In this document: positions 17,173 to 25,220 of the stretch, piece by piece
How positions within the stretch are numbered: position 1 is the stretch's first letter
How the letters are laid out: the number at the start of each line of letters is the position of its first letter
Origin: Planctomycetota bacterium
GTDB lineage: Bacteria > Planctomycetota > J058 > JAJDCP01
Direction of reading: 5' to 3'
Length of the DNA: 40,814 bases
Assembly (NCBI GenBank): GCA_029260765.1
Contig: JAJDCP010000021.1
Coordinates: 1-40,814, forward strand
The notes under the pieces: model-generated
Told to the model about the DNA's origin: nothing
Database searches by the model: none
Seen by the model: only the letters and a program-made list of their open reading frames with translations
Position numbers and translations under genes: made by a program

Positions 17173-18222
17173 ATGGAAGCGAGCACCCGGCTGGCCACGG
17201 CCTGGCCGCGTTTTCTGGGCGATGCGCAGTTCTGCGCGCAACACGCCTGGCTGGGCACGACGCAGCTGTGCGTCGGGACGGTCGGAGCTGAGGCTGTCGA
17301 GCTCGCGCCCCTCGGAGACTTCTGCGACGTGCAAGCCGCCCGCTACAGTCCGGCCAGGAAGCGCCTGGCGGTGGTCGGCAAGCGTCTGGACGCGCCGATG
17401 GACCGCCTGGGCGTCTACACCTGCGACCCAGACGGCGGCGATGCGCGCCTGGTGGTGCGGACCCGGGATGCCATCGATGACGTGTGTTGGTCTCCCGATG
17501 GGAGCCAACTGCTGTTCGACAAGCTCAACGCCCCCGTCGACGGCCTCTATCTGGCCGACCTGGACCGAGAGAGCGTGCGCTGCCTGGCTCCCCACGGTTT
17601 TGCCCCAGCCTGGTCCCCCGATGGCTGTCAGGTGGCCTTTTCGATGGCCGATCGTGGCCTGGAACAGCTGTGCGTGCGCGGCCTGAAGGGCGGGGAAGAG
17701 CAGTTCCTGGTGTCGGGTTTTGCGGCGGCCTGGTCCCCCGATGGCAGCCAGCTGGCCTTTGTCGACCGCAGCGCCCAGCAGGACGGCACCGTGCGGCTCG
17801 GGCTGCTGCGGGTCGCGGACCGCGAGCGTCGTTGGCTGACTGCCCTGGGCGAGGAGGCCTGGTATCCGCACTGGTTGCCGGATGGCCAGAGCCTGGTCTT
17901 CAGCCTCGACGGCAGCATCTGCCGCTATGATCTGGCCAGCGGCCAGACCACCTGCCTGATCGAGCGGCAGGGGCGGGACCTGTGGGTCGAAGAAGTGCAT
18001 CCCTCCGGGCGCTGGCTCAGCGCTCACAGCCTGGGCCCCCAACCTCCTGCAGGCAGCCAGAGCCTGCTGTATGATTTCGAGCAGCAAGCCACGCAGCGGC
18101 TGGGAGTCTTGCCGAGCGGCCAGCTGCCCAGCCTGCGCGCAGAACTGCAAGCGCGCGCCGGGAAGGCCCCTGCACCGGTGTTGCGGCGCATGTTGTGGGC
18201 CCTTGAAGAGCATGGGGCTTAA
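17173..18222 (+). CDS. cytoplasmic TolB/PD40-like beta-propeller protein
   Basis: 349 residues with repeated propeller blades: WSPDGSQLLF (106), WSPDGCQVAF (147), WSPDGSQLAF (187) and WLPDGQSLVF (234), the PD40/TolB C-terminal signature. No signal peptide, so probably cytoplasmic, unlike TolB itself. Start chosen at ATG 17173 (preceded by another ATG at 17170) because GGAGG lies just upstream; the frame is open much further 5', but that part is antisense to the M6 protease. The next gene, 62 bases on, is another propeller protein, so the two may act together. Molecular role unknown. Confidence 0.8.
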   Translation: MEASTRLATAWPRFLGDAQFCAQHAWLGTTQLCVGTVGAEAVELAPLGDFCDVQAARYSPARKRLAVVGKRLDAPMDRLGVYTCDPDGGDARLVVRTRDAIDDVCWSPDGSQLLFDKLNAPVDGLYLADLDRESVRCLAPHGFAPAWSPDGCQVAFSMADRGLEQLCVRGLKGGEEQFLVSGFAAAWSPDGSQLAFVDRSAQQDGTVRLGLLRVADRERRWLTALGEEAWYPHWLPDGQSLVFSLDGSICRYDLASGQTTCLIERQGRDLWVEEVHPSGRWLSAHSLGPQPPAGSQSLLYDFEQQATQRLGVLPSGQLPSLRAELQARAGKAPAPVLRRMLWALEEHGA

Positions 18223-18284
18223 GGGTTTGGACGATCTGTGCGCGGCTGGTATCCTTGGGCCTTACCGCTTCAAGGGAGATCCAC

Positions 18285-19781
18285 ATGCGCAGAGCCATGG
18301 CTACCACCGCACAGGTGGAAGATTTCGTCGCGTTCGAAGGCGAATTCAGCGTCGAAGTGCGCGACGTCGCCCTGGGGAAACTCAGATTCAGCATCAAGCC
18401 GCAAGAAGTGCATCGGCTGGCCATCGCTCCCTATGGCGATGCCATCTACACCGCCAACAGCGAGAACCTGGTCCTGCACCCGGAGAAGTCCGGAGTGAAG
18501 AGGCTCAAGCTGGACGATGAGCTCGCCTCGATCCATGCTGCAGGCGACTTCCTGTACTCGGTGTCGAGCTACGGCACGGTCTGCAGCCATGACCCCCAGA
18601 CTCTCGAGGTCAAGACGGAGTTTGAGCTGAACCCCGCTGACGACGAGGTCCGCAGCATCGCCTGGGCCCGCAACGGACGTCGCCTGGTGATGGTCGATGG
18701 CGAAGATTTCGGTCTCTTCGAGCGACGGGTGACGACCTGGCAGTGCAAGGAGCTTCTCGAGCACGAGGGCGAGGGGCGCTGCGCCGCGCTGACCGACGAT
18801 GGAAGCTGGGCGCTGCTCGGCCAGGGCAGCGAGGTTCTGCGCTACGATTTCACTTCGAGCGAGGACCCGGAGGTGCTCTTCGACGCCGGAGAGGACATCG
18901 TCACCAACCTCGCGATCTCTCCGAGTGGCAAAGAGTTCCTGGCGATCTGCGCGAAACCAGGGGCGAAAGAGCCCTGTGCGGTGCACCGGCTCAATCTTGA
19001 GGGCACCCAGCTGGTGTTGCCCAAGACCCGCAAAGGTGTGCCCCGTGCCATCGCCTACGGGCTCAAAGGCCAGCGCATCCTCGACTGTATTGGTGAGCTT
19101 TGCTGTGCGACCGAGGCCGGAGATTGGGTGATCCCCGAAGAGAAGACCACCGACTGGGCGGCCCTGCGTCCCAAAGAGGTCTTGTCGCCCCTCAAGGTCT
19201 CTTTGCCTGCGGATGTACAGCCGCTGCCGCGCTTCTTCTGGGTGCTCAAGAAGGACGATGCGAACTACGCGCGTGACAGGATTGGCGGCGAGCGCGTGGT
19301 CGGGTTGGCGGATGATTGGCCCGAATGCGGCCGCTGTGGCAACCCGATGAGTCCGGTGGCGACCGTCTGGACCGATCCTGAGCAGCTACCCCTGAAAGAC
19401 GGCACCAGCGGGCTGGCCCTGTTCTTGTGCTTGTCGGGTGAAGGCTGCAGTGCCTTGAATCCCAAGTGCTCACATGTGGCCTTCCTCAAGGGGGATCAGC
19501 CCGCGGACATGCCGTCAGAGCGCAACGAGTCTACGATCGTGCTCGAAGAGAGCACGGCGCGCCGCAAGGCCTGCACGCGCACCCACAGCCACGGGGGCTG
19601 GCGGATCGCAGAGCCTCCGCTGCAGATCTGCGAGGAGTGTGACGAGGACATGGTCTTCGGTTTCGCCTTTGATGACGAAGAGCTCGACGACGACTTGTTG
19701 CATGAGTTCGGCGATCAGCTGGTGGTGGTGTATTGCCCCAACGAGTGCGAGGCGCAGGTGCTCTCGTTGTTGGAGGATTGA
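18285..19781 (+). CDS. beta-propeller protein with C-terminal cysteine-rich (DUF1963-like) domain
   Basis: 498 residues. The first 300 form WD40-like repeats (YGDAIYTANSENLVLHPEKS, SIAWARNGRRLVMVDGED, NLAISPSGKEFLAIC). The C-terminal 180 hold cysteine pairs: CGRCGNPM (C348, C351), a CLSGEGC segment, ICEECDEDM (C449, C452) and YCPNEC, which probably bind zinc. CGxPM followed by a LFLC ... C pattern resembles YwqG/DUF1963 proteins. ATG 18285 follows GGGAG; an ATG five codons later is an alternative. Function unknown; likely cytoplasmic. Confidence 0.8.
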   Translation: MRRAMATTAQVEDFVAFEGEFSVEVRDVALGKLRFSIKPQEVHRLAIAPYGDAIYTANSENLVLHPEKSGVKRLKLDDELASIHAAGDFLYSVSSYGTVCSHDPQTLEVKTEFELNPADDEVRSIAWARNGRRLVMVDGEDFGLFERRVTTWQCKELLEHEGEGRCAALTDDGSWALLGQGSEVLRYDFTSSEDPEVLFDAGEDIVTNLAISPSGKEFLAICAKPGAKEPCAVHRLNLEGTQLVLPKTRKGVPRAIAYGLKGQRILDCIGELCCATEAGDWVIPEEKTTDWAALRPKEVLSPLKVSLPADVQPLPRFFWVLKKDDANYARDRIGGERVVGLADDWPECGRCGNPMSPVATVWTDPEQLPLKDGTSGLALFLCLSGEGCSALNPKCSHVAFLKGDQPADMPSERNESTIVLEESTARRKACTRTHSHGGWRIAEPPLQICEECDEDMVFGFAFDDEELDDDLLHEFGDQLVVVYCPNECEAQVLSLLED

Positions 19782-19851
19782 GGTAGCAGAATCCCGCCAG
19801 GAGTGACCGTGTCCCCCAGTGCGCACATACCCCTCGTCGATATGGGCCTCG

Positions 19852-20832
19852 ATGGCTGAGCCACGCGGCCGGTTGATCGTGCTCGGAGCAGGTGCGGTCG
19901 GCGCCTCACTGGGAGGGCTGTTGGCCCGAGCGGGACGCGATGTCGCGCTGGTCGCCCGGGGTGCCCATCGGCAGGCACTGTCGAGCGGCGGGCTGCGTCT
20001 GCGCCTGCCTGGCGAGCTCCACACTTTGCGCCTGCCCGTGCATGGCAGCATGGAGGAGCTTGGCTGGCAGCCCGGGGACACCGTGTTGCTCGCTGTCAAG
20101 TCCCAGGACACCGAGGGCGCCCTGTTAGCAGTGGACCGACGTGCACGCCTGGTCTGTGCCCAGAACGGCGTGAGCAACGAGCCGCGTGCCAGGGGCTTCA
20201 CGCACGTCTATGGGATGATGGTCTGGACGCCCGCGCTGTGCCTTGAGCCCGGCTGCGTGGACGTGTTCGCGACCCCGCCCGGGGTGTTGCGGATCGGCTG
20301 CTTCCCCGCGGGCGAAGATGCGTTCTGCCGTAGCTTGGCTGCTGATCTCGCCTCGGCTGGCTACGATGCCGAGGCTGTACCCGACGTCATGCACTGCAAA
20401 CGCAGCAAGTTGCTGTGCAACCTCGGCAACGCCCTCGATGCCTTCTGCCTGGCGGGGCCAGATGCCAGGGAATTCGCAGAGCGTGTCCGCGCCGAGGGCG
20501 CTCGGGTGCTGCGCACGGCACGCTTGAGCTATGAGCCTGATTTCCTGCGCGCCATGAACAGCCTGCTCAGTTACCGCCTGGTGGAAGGTCAGGAACGTGG
20601 CGGCGGCTCGACCTGGCAGAGTTTGGTGCGCGGGCGTCCGCTTGAGGTTGCCTATCTCAACGGCACGATCTGTCAGTTGGGTGCGCAACACTCGATAGCC
20701 ACGCCGTGGAACAGCGCGCTCTGTGCTCTCGCCGCGCGCAGTCCGACGCCCGCCCCGCGCAGCGTGCCCGTCGCCACACTGTTCCCGGATCTCGGGGATA
20801 GCGCCCGTCAGGAAGACGGCGGGATCGGTTAG
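19852..20832 (+). CDS. 2-dehydropantoate 2-reductase-like (ApbA/PanE family) protein
   Basis: 326 residues. N-terminal Rossmann fold with GAGAVGASLGGLLARAG (NADP site, residues 12-28), then VALVARGAHRQAL. The C-terminal helical ApbA_C half contains CKRSKLLCNLGNALDAF, the lysine/asparagine region for substrate binding. The family reduces ketopantoate to pantoate for coenzyme A synthesis. Without panB or panC nearby, the substrate may differ, so I withhold the symbol. ATG 19852 fits the family start; an in-frame GTG at 19819 would add 11 residues. No strong ribosome site at either. Confidence 0.82.
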   Translation: MAEPRGRLIVLGAGAVGASLGGLLARAGRDVALVARGAHRQALSSGGLRLRLPGELHTLRLPVHGSMEELGWQPGDTVLLAVKSQDTEGALLAVDRRARLVCAQNGVSNEPRARGFTHVYGMMVWTPALCLEPGCVDVFATPPGVLRIGCFPAGEDAFCRSLAADLASAGYDAEAVPDVMHCKRSKLLCNLGNALDAFCLAGPDAREFAERVRAEGARVLRTARLSYEPDFLRAMNSLLSYRLVEGQERGGGSTWQSLVRGRPLEVAYLNGTICQLGAQHSIATPWNSALCALAARSPTPAPRSVPVATLFPDLGDSARQEDGGIG

Positions 20833-20955
20833 CTGCAGCCTCAGCGGCGCAACTTGCCGAGTTTGGGGCGCCCCCGATTTGGTGCGTAGGGTTCTGGCTT
20901 GGTCCATCGATGGGATCGCCTGGCTGAAGGCGGATGGGGGCTGCAGGGCTACAGA

Positions 20956-21426
20956 TCAGCCGGCGAGCATGCTCCGCAGCATCCAAGCAGTCTTTTCGTG
21001 CACGTTCAGCCGATCCGTCAGCAGGCCGACGGTGACTTCATCGCCGACCTCCTGCGCACGCGGGAGCACCTTGCGGGAGGTTGCGGCCACGGCCTCGTGA
21101 CCTGCCAGGAGCAGCGCGATCATCTCGCGGGCGGCGGGGACTCCGGGGGTCTCAGCGATCGAGGAGAGCGCGCTGTACTCGCTGTACGTACCGGGCGCGG
21201 GGAATCCGAGCGCACGGATGCGTTCGGCGATCACGTCGAGGGACTGCCAGAGCTCGGTGTACTGCGTCTCGAACAGTGTGTGCAAGGTCTGAAACATCGG
21301 GCCTTCGACGTTCCAGTGGAAGGCGTGGGTCTTCTGATAGAGCACATAGCTCTCGGCGAGGACCTGGTTCAAGCCGTCGGCGATAGAGCGGCGGGCGTCG
21401 GCGGGCAGTCCGGTGTTGATATTCAT
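20956..21426 (-). CDS. dps: Dps-family ferritin-like DNA-protection protein
   Basis: 156 residues, the usual Dps size. KTHAFHWNVEGPMFQTLHTL (32-51) holds the inter-subunit ferroxidase histidines; FETQYTELW continues the acidic ligand helix, with E53 at the usual Asp/Glu position. Expected to form a dodecamer that oxidises and stores iron and shields DNA in starvation or peroxide stress. AAGGAGAG precedes ATG 21426. A GCAGTATGCT motif (complement of 21478-21487) sits about 50 bases upstream, like the repeated GCAGTCTGCT motif elsewhere in the window. Confidence 0.92.
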   Translation of the reverse strand: MNINTGLPADARRSIADGLNQVLAESYVLYQKTHAFHWNVEGPMFQTLHTLFETQYTELWQSLDVIAERIRALGFPAPGTYSEYSALSSIAETPGVPAAREMIALLLAGHEAVAATSRKVLPRAQEVGDEVTVGLLTDRLNVHEKTAWMLRSMLAG

Positions 21427-21670
21427 GAGTAGCTCTCTCCTTGGTGGGCGCTAGCGGTTTGCTTGCGACAGACGTACAGCATACTGCAATCAGCGTGCCG
21501 AATGCACAGCCAAATGGATGCCCGTAGGATGAGGTCTGGTGAGCCGGTCGCCGAAATATCGGTGTGCATTGTGCCGATATATGGGTGCTTGGACCGAAAT
21601 CTGGGTGCTGTGGGTCGAGGAGCGCCGGAAGCCGGCGATGCGGAGGCTGCCGGCTCTTCACAGACCGCCG

Positions 21671-22048
21671 CTAAAGAGGCAGGCTCTGGTAGCCCCGCAC
21701 ATGCTGCAGATGCGGCACGCTCTTGTCCATCGTCCAGGGCACACCGACCGTGTGGGTCTGGCCGCTCCCTGCGTGGGGGACACTCACAGTGTATGCGCCC
21801 CGGGTCACAGACAGATGCTCGAAGCGACCCTGGGCGTCCGTCGTTCCTTCGAAACTCTGGGGCCCCTTGATCTGATAGGCCTGGTTCGCCAGCGCCTGCG
21901 TGCCTGTCTGGTCGAAGAGCCGTACGACCAGATGGACGATGCTCGGCACCACGACCTTGAAAGCACGGTTGGTCTGGATCGTCGTGCCCCGCACACGCAT
22001 CGTGTTGCGTCCGTGTTTCCGGAGCTCGCGTTCCTCAGCGTCGCCCAT
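21671..22048 (-). CDS. small protein with carboxypeptidase-regulatory-like beta domain
   Basis: 125 residues from ATG 22048, chosen because GGGGGAG and AAGGGG lie upstream; an upstream ATG at 22111 falls on the repeated GCAGTCTGCT motif. The core reads HLVVRLFDQTGTQALANQAY, then EGTTDAQGRFEHLSVTRGAY, a small beta-sandwich of the type attached to VgrG, PAAR and other contractile-injection-associated proteins (VRLxDxxGxPLxxxxY ... G.TDxxGxF). The short N-terminus MGDAEERELRKHGRNTMRVR has no signal peptide. It is divergent from the three-gene orphan operon beginning at 22404, 355 bases away. Function unknown; the link to injection systems is inference. Confidence 0.6.
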   Translation of the reverse strand: MGDAEERELRKHGRNTMRVRGTTIQTNRAFKVVVPSIVHLVVRLFDQTGTQALANQAYQIKGPQSFEGTTDAQGRFEHLSVTRGAYTVSVPHAGSGQTHTVGVPWTMDKSVPHLQHVRGYQSLPL

Positions 22049-22090
22049 CCCCTTGCTCCCCCTGTCCGCAGCACTTTGCCTGCCTGCGTC

Positions 22091-22105
22091 CAGTGTAGCA
22101 GACTG
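22091..22105 (-). promoter_or_regulatory. motif CAGTCTGCTACACTG upstream of 22048 gene
   Basis: On the - strand, TTTTTGACGCAGTCTGCTACACTGG, an imperfect inverted repeat starting 43 bases before the gene start. Matches 2152-2166 at 14 of 15 positions. TGCTACACT looks like an extended -10 element. Confidence 0.4.
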
Positions 22106-22148
22106 CGTCAAAAATCGCTTCGCCAGGCACCACGGCGGCGGCGCGCTG

Positions 22149-22231
22149 CCTGCACCTTCGGCCGCTTCGCTGAGTCCTCCTCGACGGCCATCCGGGCCAC
22201 CTGCACCTTCGGCCGCTTCGCTGAGTCCTCC
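22149..22231 (+). repeat. two direct copies of CACCTTCGGCCGCTTCGCTG (tail-repeat core)
   Basis: CTGCACCTTCGGCCGCTTCG continuing TGAGTCCTCC occurs twice, 51 bases apart, between divergent genes. ACCTTCGGCCGCTTCGCTGA also occurs at about 1817-1836 in tail repeat copy B. A third GCAGGCTGCTAGC motif follows at 22278-22290. No gene in 22049-22403. Confidence 0.65.
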
Positions 22232-22403
22232 TTGGCATCACACCACCGGCGCGGCACCTCGCTTCACGATTTTCGTCGCAGGCTGCTAGCGCGCGCTCCG
22301 TTTGGCTTCCATGTGCGCAAGTGCAGGAAGAATTTGCCCGGCTGCGTTATGCTGGGGGAACGCCCGCAGAATCAGATCTACTCAAAGCCGAGGAGCCCGG
22401 TGC

Positions 22404-25208
22404 ATGGGCGATCCCAAGATTTCTGCCCGCTTCATTCCCAACATCCAGCGTGACATCGCCAAACCCCTGGCTCTGAAGCTTGAGGGAAAGCTCAAAGACG
22501 GCCCGATGAAAATCGAGCTGTTCGAGCTGGACCGCTGGGTCGAGAAGGAGGGTACAGAGGTTGTCGAAGGCTCGGGCAAGGACGACCTGCTCGCAACCTT
22601 TACGGGCCAGGTGCGGAGCAAGAAGTTCATCGGCGACTGCACCCTGGCCGATGGCACCAAGACCGACAAGACGATCAAGATCAGCTTCGAGGGCGACCGG
22701 GCCATTCACGACGTGCCGGTGCTCGAAGACCAGGGGGAGGTCGAGGGGCGGTACCTCGAGCTGGGTGTGGTGCTGTACCGCAACGAGCAGCTGCTCTTCA
22801 AGTCGCCCGGGCCCTCGTTGATCGACCTCGGTGCCCGTCTGGAGATCATGGCCTTCGTGCATCGCCAGGCCGTCCAGGTCGAAGGCGGCCGTTTCCGGGT
22901 GCTGTTCCATGCCGGCGCTGTCAAGGAGTTCGAGCTGAACAGCCTGCAGCCGGGCAAACATCCGTACACCCAACCGGTCGCGATCCGCGCCGGGGCTTTC
23001 CATCCGCTCTTCGTCACCGTAGCAGAGCAGGGCGCGCCGCCCTTCAAGACCTGCGCGCAGCCCTGGGAAGTGGCGGAGGTGGTGTTCAAAGAGAAGCTCA
23101 GCCACGATGCCGACTGGCTGGGACGTGCCCAGAAGCCGCCACGGCAGCTGCTCAACCTGCAGTGGCTGCTGTGCCAGAACGCCGATCTCGCCAACACCAT
23201 CGTGCAGCTCGATGCTGGCAAACAGACCCTGTGCCTGCCCTACGAGGGCATCTACGAGGTCACGGTCGCGCTCAAGAACGACCCCACGGTGCGGAGCACG
23301 ATCTTGATCGCGGCGGACGGACGCGGTCCCGATGTCGAGATCAGCGCGCCGGGTAAGCACGCGTTTGTCGACCAGAAAGAGCGCTTCCAGATCTCCTTCA
23401 AACTGACTGAGACCTTCAGCCTGTTGAAGGACTATGAGCTGCACCTCAACGGCCGCAAGGTCGGCGCCAGCCATGACCTGAGCGATCAGCCGAAGAAGAC
23501 AATCGAGCTCAACGTCGGGGTCGACAAGGGGCAGTTGATCCGCGGCATGAACATCCTGAAGATCGTGTCCCACGACATCGCTGGCAACCGGGGGCAGGCG
23601 GTGCGCAGCTTCCTGTTCGGCAGCTACCAGTCAGCCAAGCTGCCCGAGGCAGGCGAGGAGCTGACCAGCATTCCAATCGCGGGCGAGCGCATGGTGGTCT
23701 CGAAGCGCGGGCCTGAGCTGCCCGTGCAACGGGGTTTTGAGCTCAAGCTCGCACCCAATCTGTTGTCTGTCATCGAGAACGGCCTGCAGACTTTTCTGGA
23801 CGTGCTCGACCTCAACGCGACCCGCCTGGTCGGTGACCTGTGTGGCGCGCACATCAAGCCGCGCAGCTGGAGCGAGGGTCGGCTGGGCCGCATTCTCGTC
23901 GATAAGCGCAGCGATGCGGGCAGCCGCACGGGCGGTCTGGCAGGCTTCCTCAAACAGGACCTGTTCAGCAGCTGGCAAGGGGGCGGCAACCTCCGCCAGC
24001 ACTTCAGCCCCAGCCAGCTCGAGACCAGTGCCGACAAGGCGATCCACGCGATGATGGTCGAGGGCGGCCAGCGCGCGGGAGGCGGAGGCGCGGGAATCGG
24101 GCTGCCGGGGGTCAAGGTTCTGATCCTCGAGAAGCTGCGCCTGCCTCTGCGCGTCAAGCTGGAGGCCCGTGACTCTTTCCAGAGCTGGGGTCCGGGCATC
24201 TACGTGTCGTTGCGCAGCAAGAACCTCAGCGATGATGGCGAACGTGAGATCAACTCGGCCTTTCGACCCCGGATCAAGGTGCACATGGAATACGGCGGCC
24301 TGCCGCGAGGACTCGACGCGATCTACCAGGCTTTCCGTTGGCTCTTCACCTTCCAGCCATTCAACTTCATGCACAGCTATGAGCTGAGTTTCCCGCGCGT
24401 CAAGGCGGACTTCTACTTCGAGTTCAGTGGACCCGGCGAGGCGCCCAAAATCACGCCCCATCGGATCAAGACCAGCTTCTTCGATGCCTACACCAAGATC
24501 GAGAGCGACTCGTGGGTGGTCGGGGCCATCGTCGGTGTGTTCGTCTGGCTGTTCGAGTTCTTCTTCAATGGCATGATGGGTTTTGGCATCTCCGGGGGCC
24601 TCTTCAAGGGCGGCGCCTACCTGGTCTATCTGCTGATCACCGCTTTCAATCTGGTGCGCGGGGTCGTCACGCTCGATACTTCGAAGTTCGACGACTATGC
24701 CTTCACGCGTGCGCTGCTGAAGGCCTTCTCGGACAGCAGCGCCGGTATCTATGGGGGCGGTCTGCTCGGCTGCCTGAACCTGATGCTGCAGCAGCGCTAC
24801 CTGTATGGGTACCACCTCGAGGCCCCGATCAAGCGGCAGCCGCTGTGGATCAAGGGGGCCACGGAGGTCTCCCACCTGCGTGCGGGCAGCCAGGGATTGC
24901 AGCTGGCGATGAACTTCGGCCTGCGCCAACTGGCAGGCCTGCAACAGACCGTCGCCAGCGGTGAGAAGCCCGACCGATTCTTCAGCATCTGCGCCTCGCA
25001 GGGGATCGATCCTGCCAAGCTCGAGCTCTTTCCCGCCGACCAGCAGTCGGGCATGGCGGTCAACATGGACTCGATGAACCACCTGTCGCACCTGCTGTGG
25101 AAGAGCAAGCTGCTCGATTGGGATGTCGATCATGAATTGCTGAGCAAGCTGGTTCCCAGCGAGCTGCTCGAGCTGCGGCTCGACGCCTTTCCCCGCCTGA
25201 ACGGTTGA
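22404..25208 (+). CDS. large orphan protein 1 of a three-gene operon (934 aa)
   Basis: Begins MGDPKISARFIPNIQRDIAK at ATG 22404, with AGGAG eight bases upstream. No signal peptide. The N-terminus (about 20-100, LKLEGKLKDGPMKIELFELD) is a beta domain reminiscent of those on injection-system tip proteins. Residues about 310-405 look like a bacterial Ig-like/cadherin-type domain (GPDVEISAPGKHAF ... SHDIAGNRGQAVRSF). A glycine patch QRAGGGGAGIGLPG lies near 556-569. Two hydrophobic segments (about 704-722 and 727-752, WVVGAIVGVFVWLFEFFF and GGAYLVYLLITAFNLV) may enter a membrane. I do not recognise the family as a whole. It is 12 bases before the next large gene, so co-transcribed and probably working with it. 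Codon use is like its neighbours. Confidence 0.85.
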   Translation: MGDPKISARFIPNIQRDIAKPLALKLEGKLKDGPMKIELFELDRWVEKEGTEVVEGSGKDDLLATFTGQVRSKKFIGDCTLADGTKTDKTIKISFEGDRAIHDVPVLEDQGEVEGRYLELGVVLYRNEQLLFKSPGPSLIDLGARLEIMAFVHRQAVQVEGGRFRVLFHAGAVKEFELNSLQPGKHPYTQPVAIRAGAFHPLFVTVAEQGAPPFKTCAQPWEVAEVVFKEKLSHDADWLGRAQKPPRQLLNLQWLLCQNADLANTIVQLDAGKQTLCLPYEGIYEVTVALKNDPTVRSTILIAADGRGPDVEISAPGKHAFVDQKERFQISFKLTETFSLLKDYELHLNGRKVGASHDLSDQPKKTIELNVGVDKGQLIRGMNILKIVSHDIAGNRGQAVRSFLFGSYQSAKLPEAGEELTSIPIAGERMVVSKRGPELPVQRGFELKLAPNLLSVIENGLQTFLDVLDLNATRLVGDLCGAHIKPRSWSEGRLGRILVDKRSDAGSRTGGLAGFLKQDLFSSWQGGGNLRQHFSPSQLETSADKAIHAMMVEGGQRAGGGGAGIGLPGVKVLILEKLRLPLRVKLEARDSFQSWGPGIYVSLRSKNLSDDGEREINSAFRPRIKVHMEYGGLPRGLDAIYQAFRWLFTFQPFNFMHSYELSFPRVKADFYFEFSGPGEAPKITPHRIKTSFFDAYTKIESDSWVVGAIVGVFVWLFEFFFNGMMGFGISGGLFKGGAYLVYLLITAFNLVRGVVTLDTSKFDDYAFTRALLKAFSDSSAGIYGGGLLGCLNLMLQQRYLYGYHLEAPIKRQPLWIKGATEVSHLRAGSQGLQLAMNFGLRQLAGLQQTVASGEKPDRFFSICASQGIDPAKLELFPADQQSGMAVNMDSMNHLSHLLWKSKLLDWDVDHELLSKLVPSELLELRLDAFPRLNG

Positions 25209-25220
25209 AACGAGGAAGCC

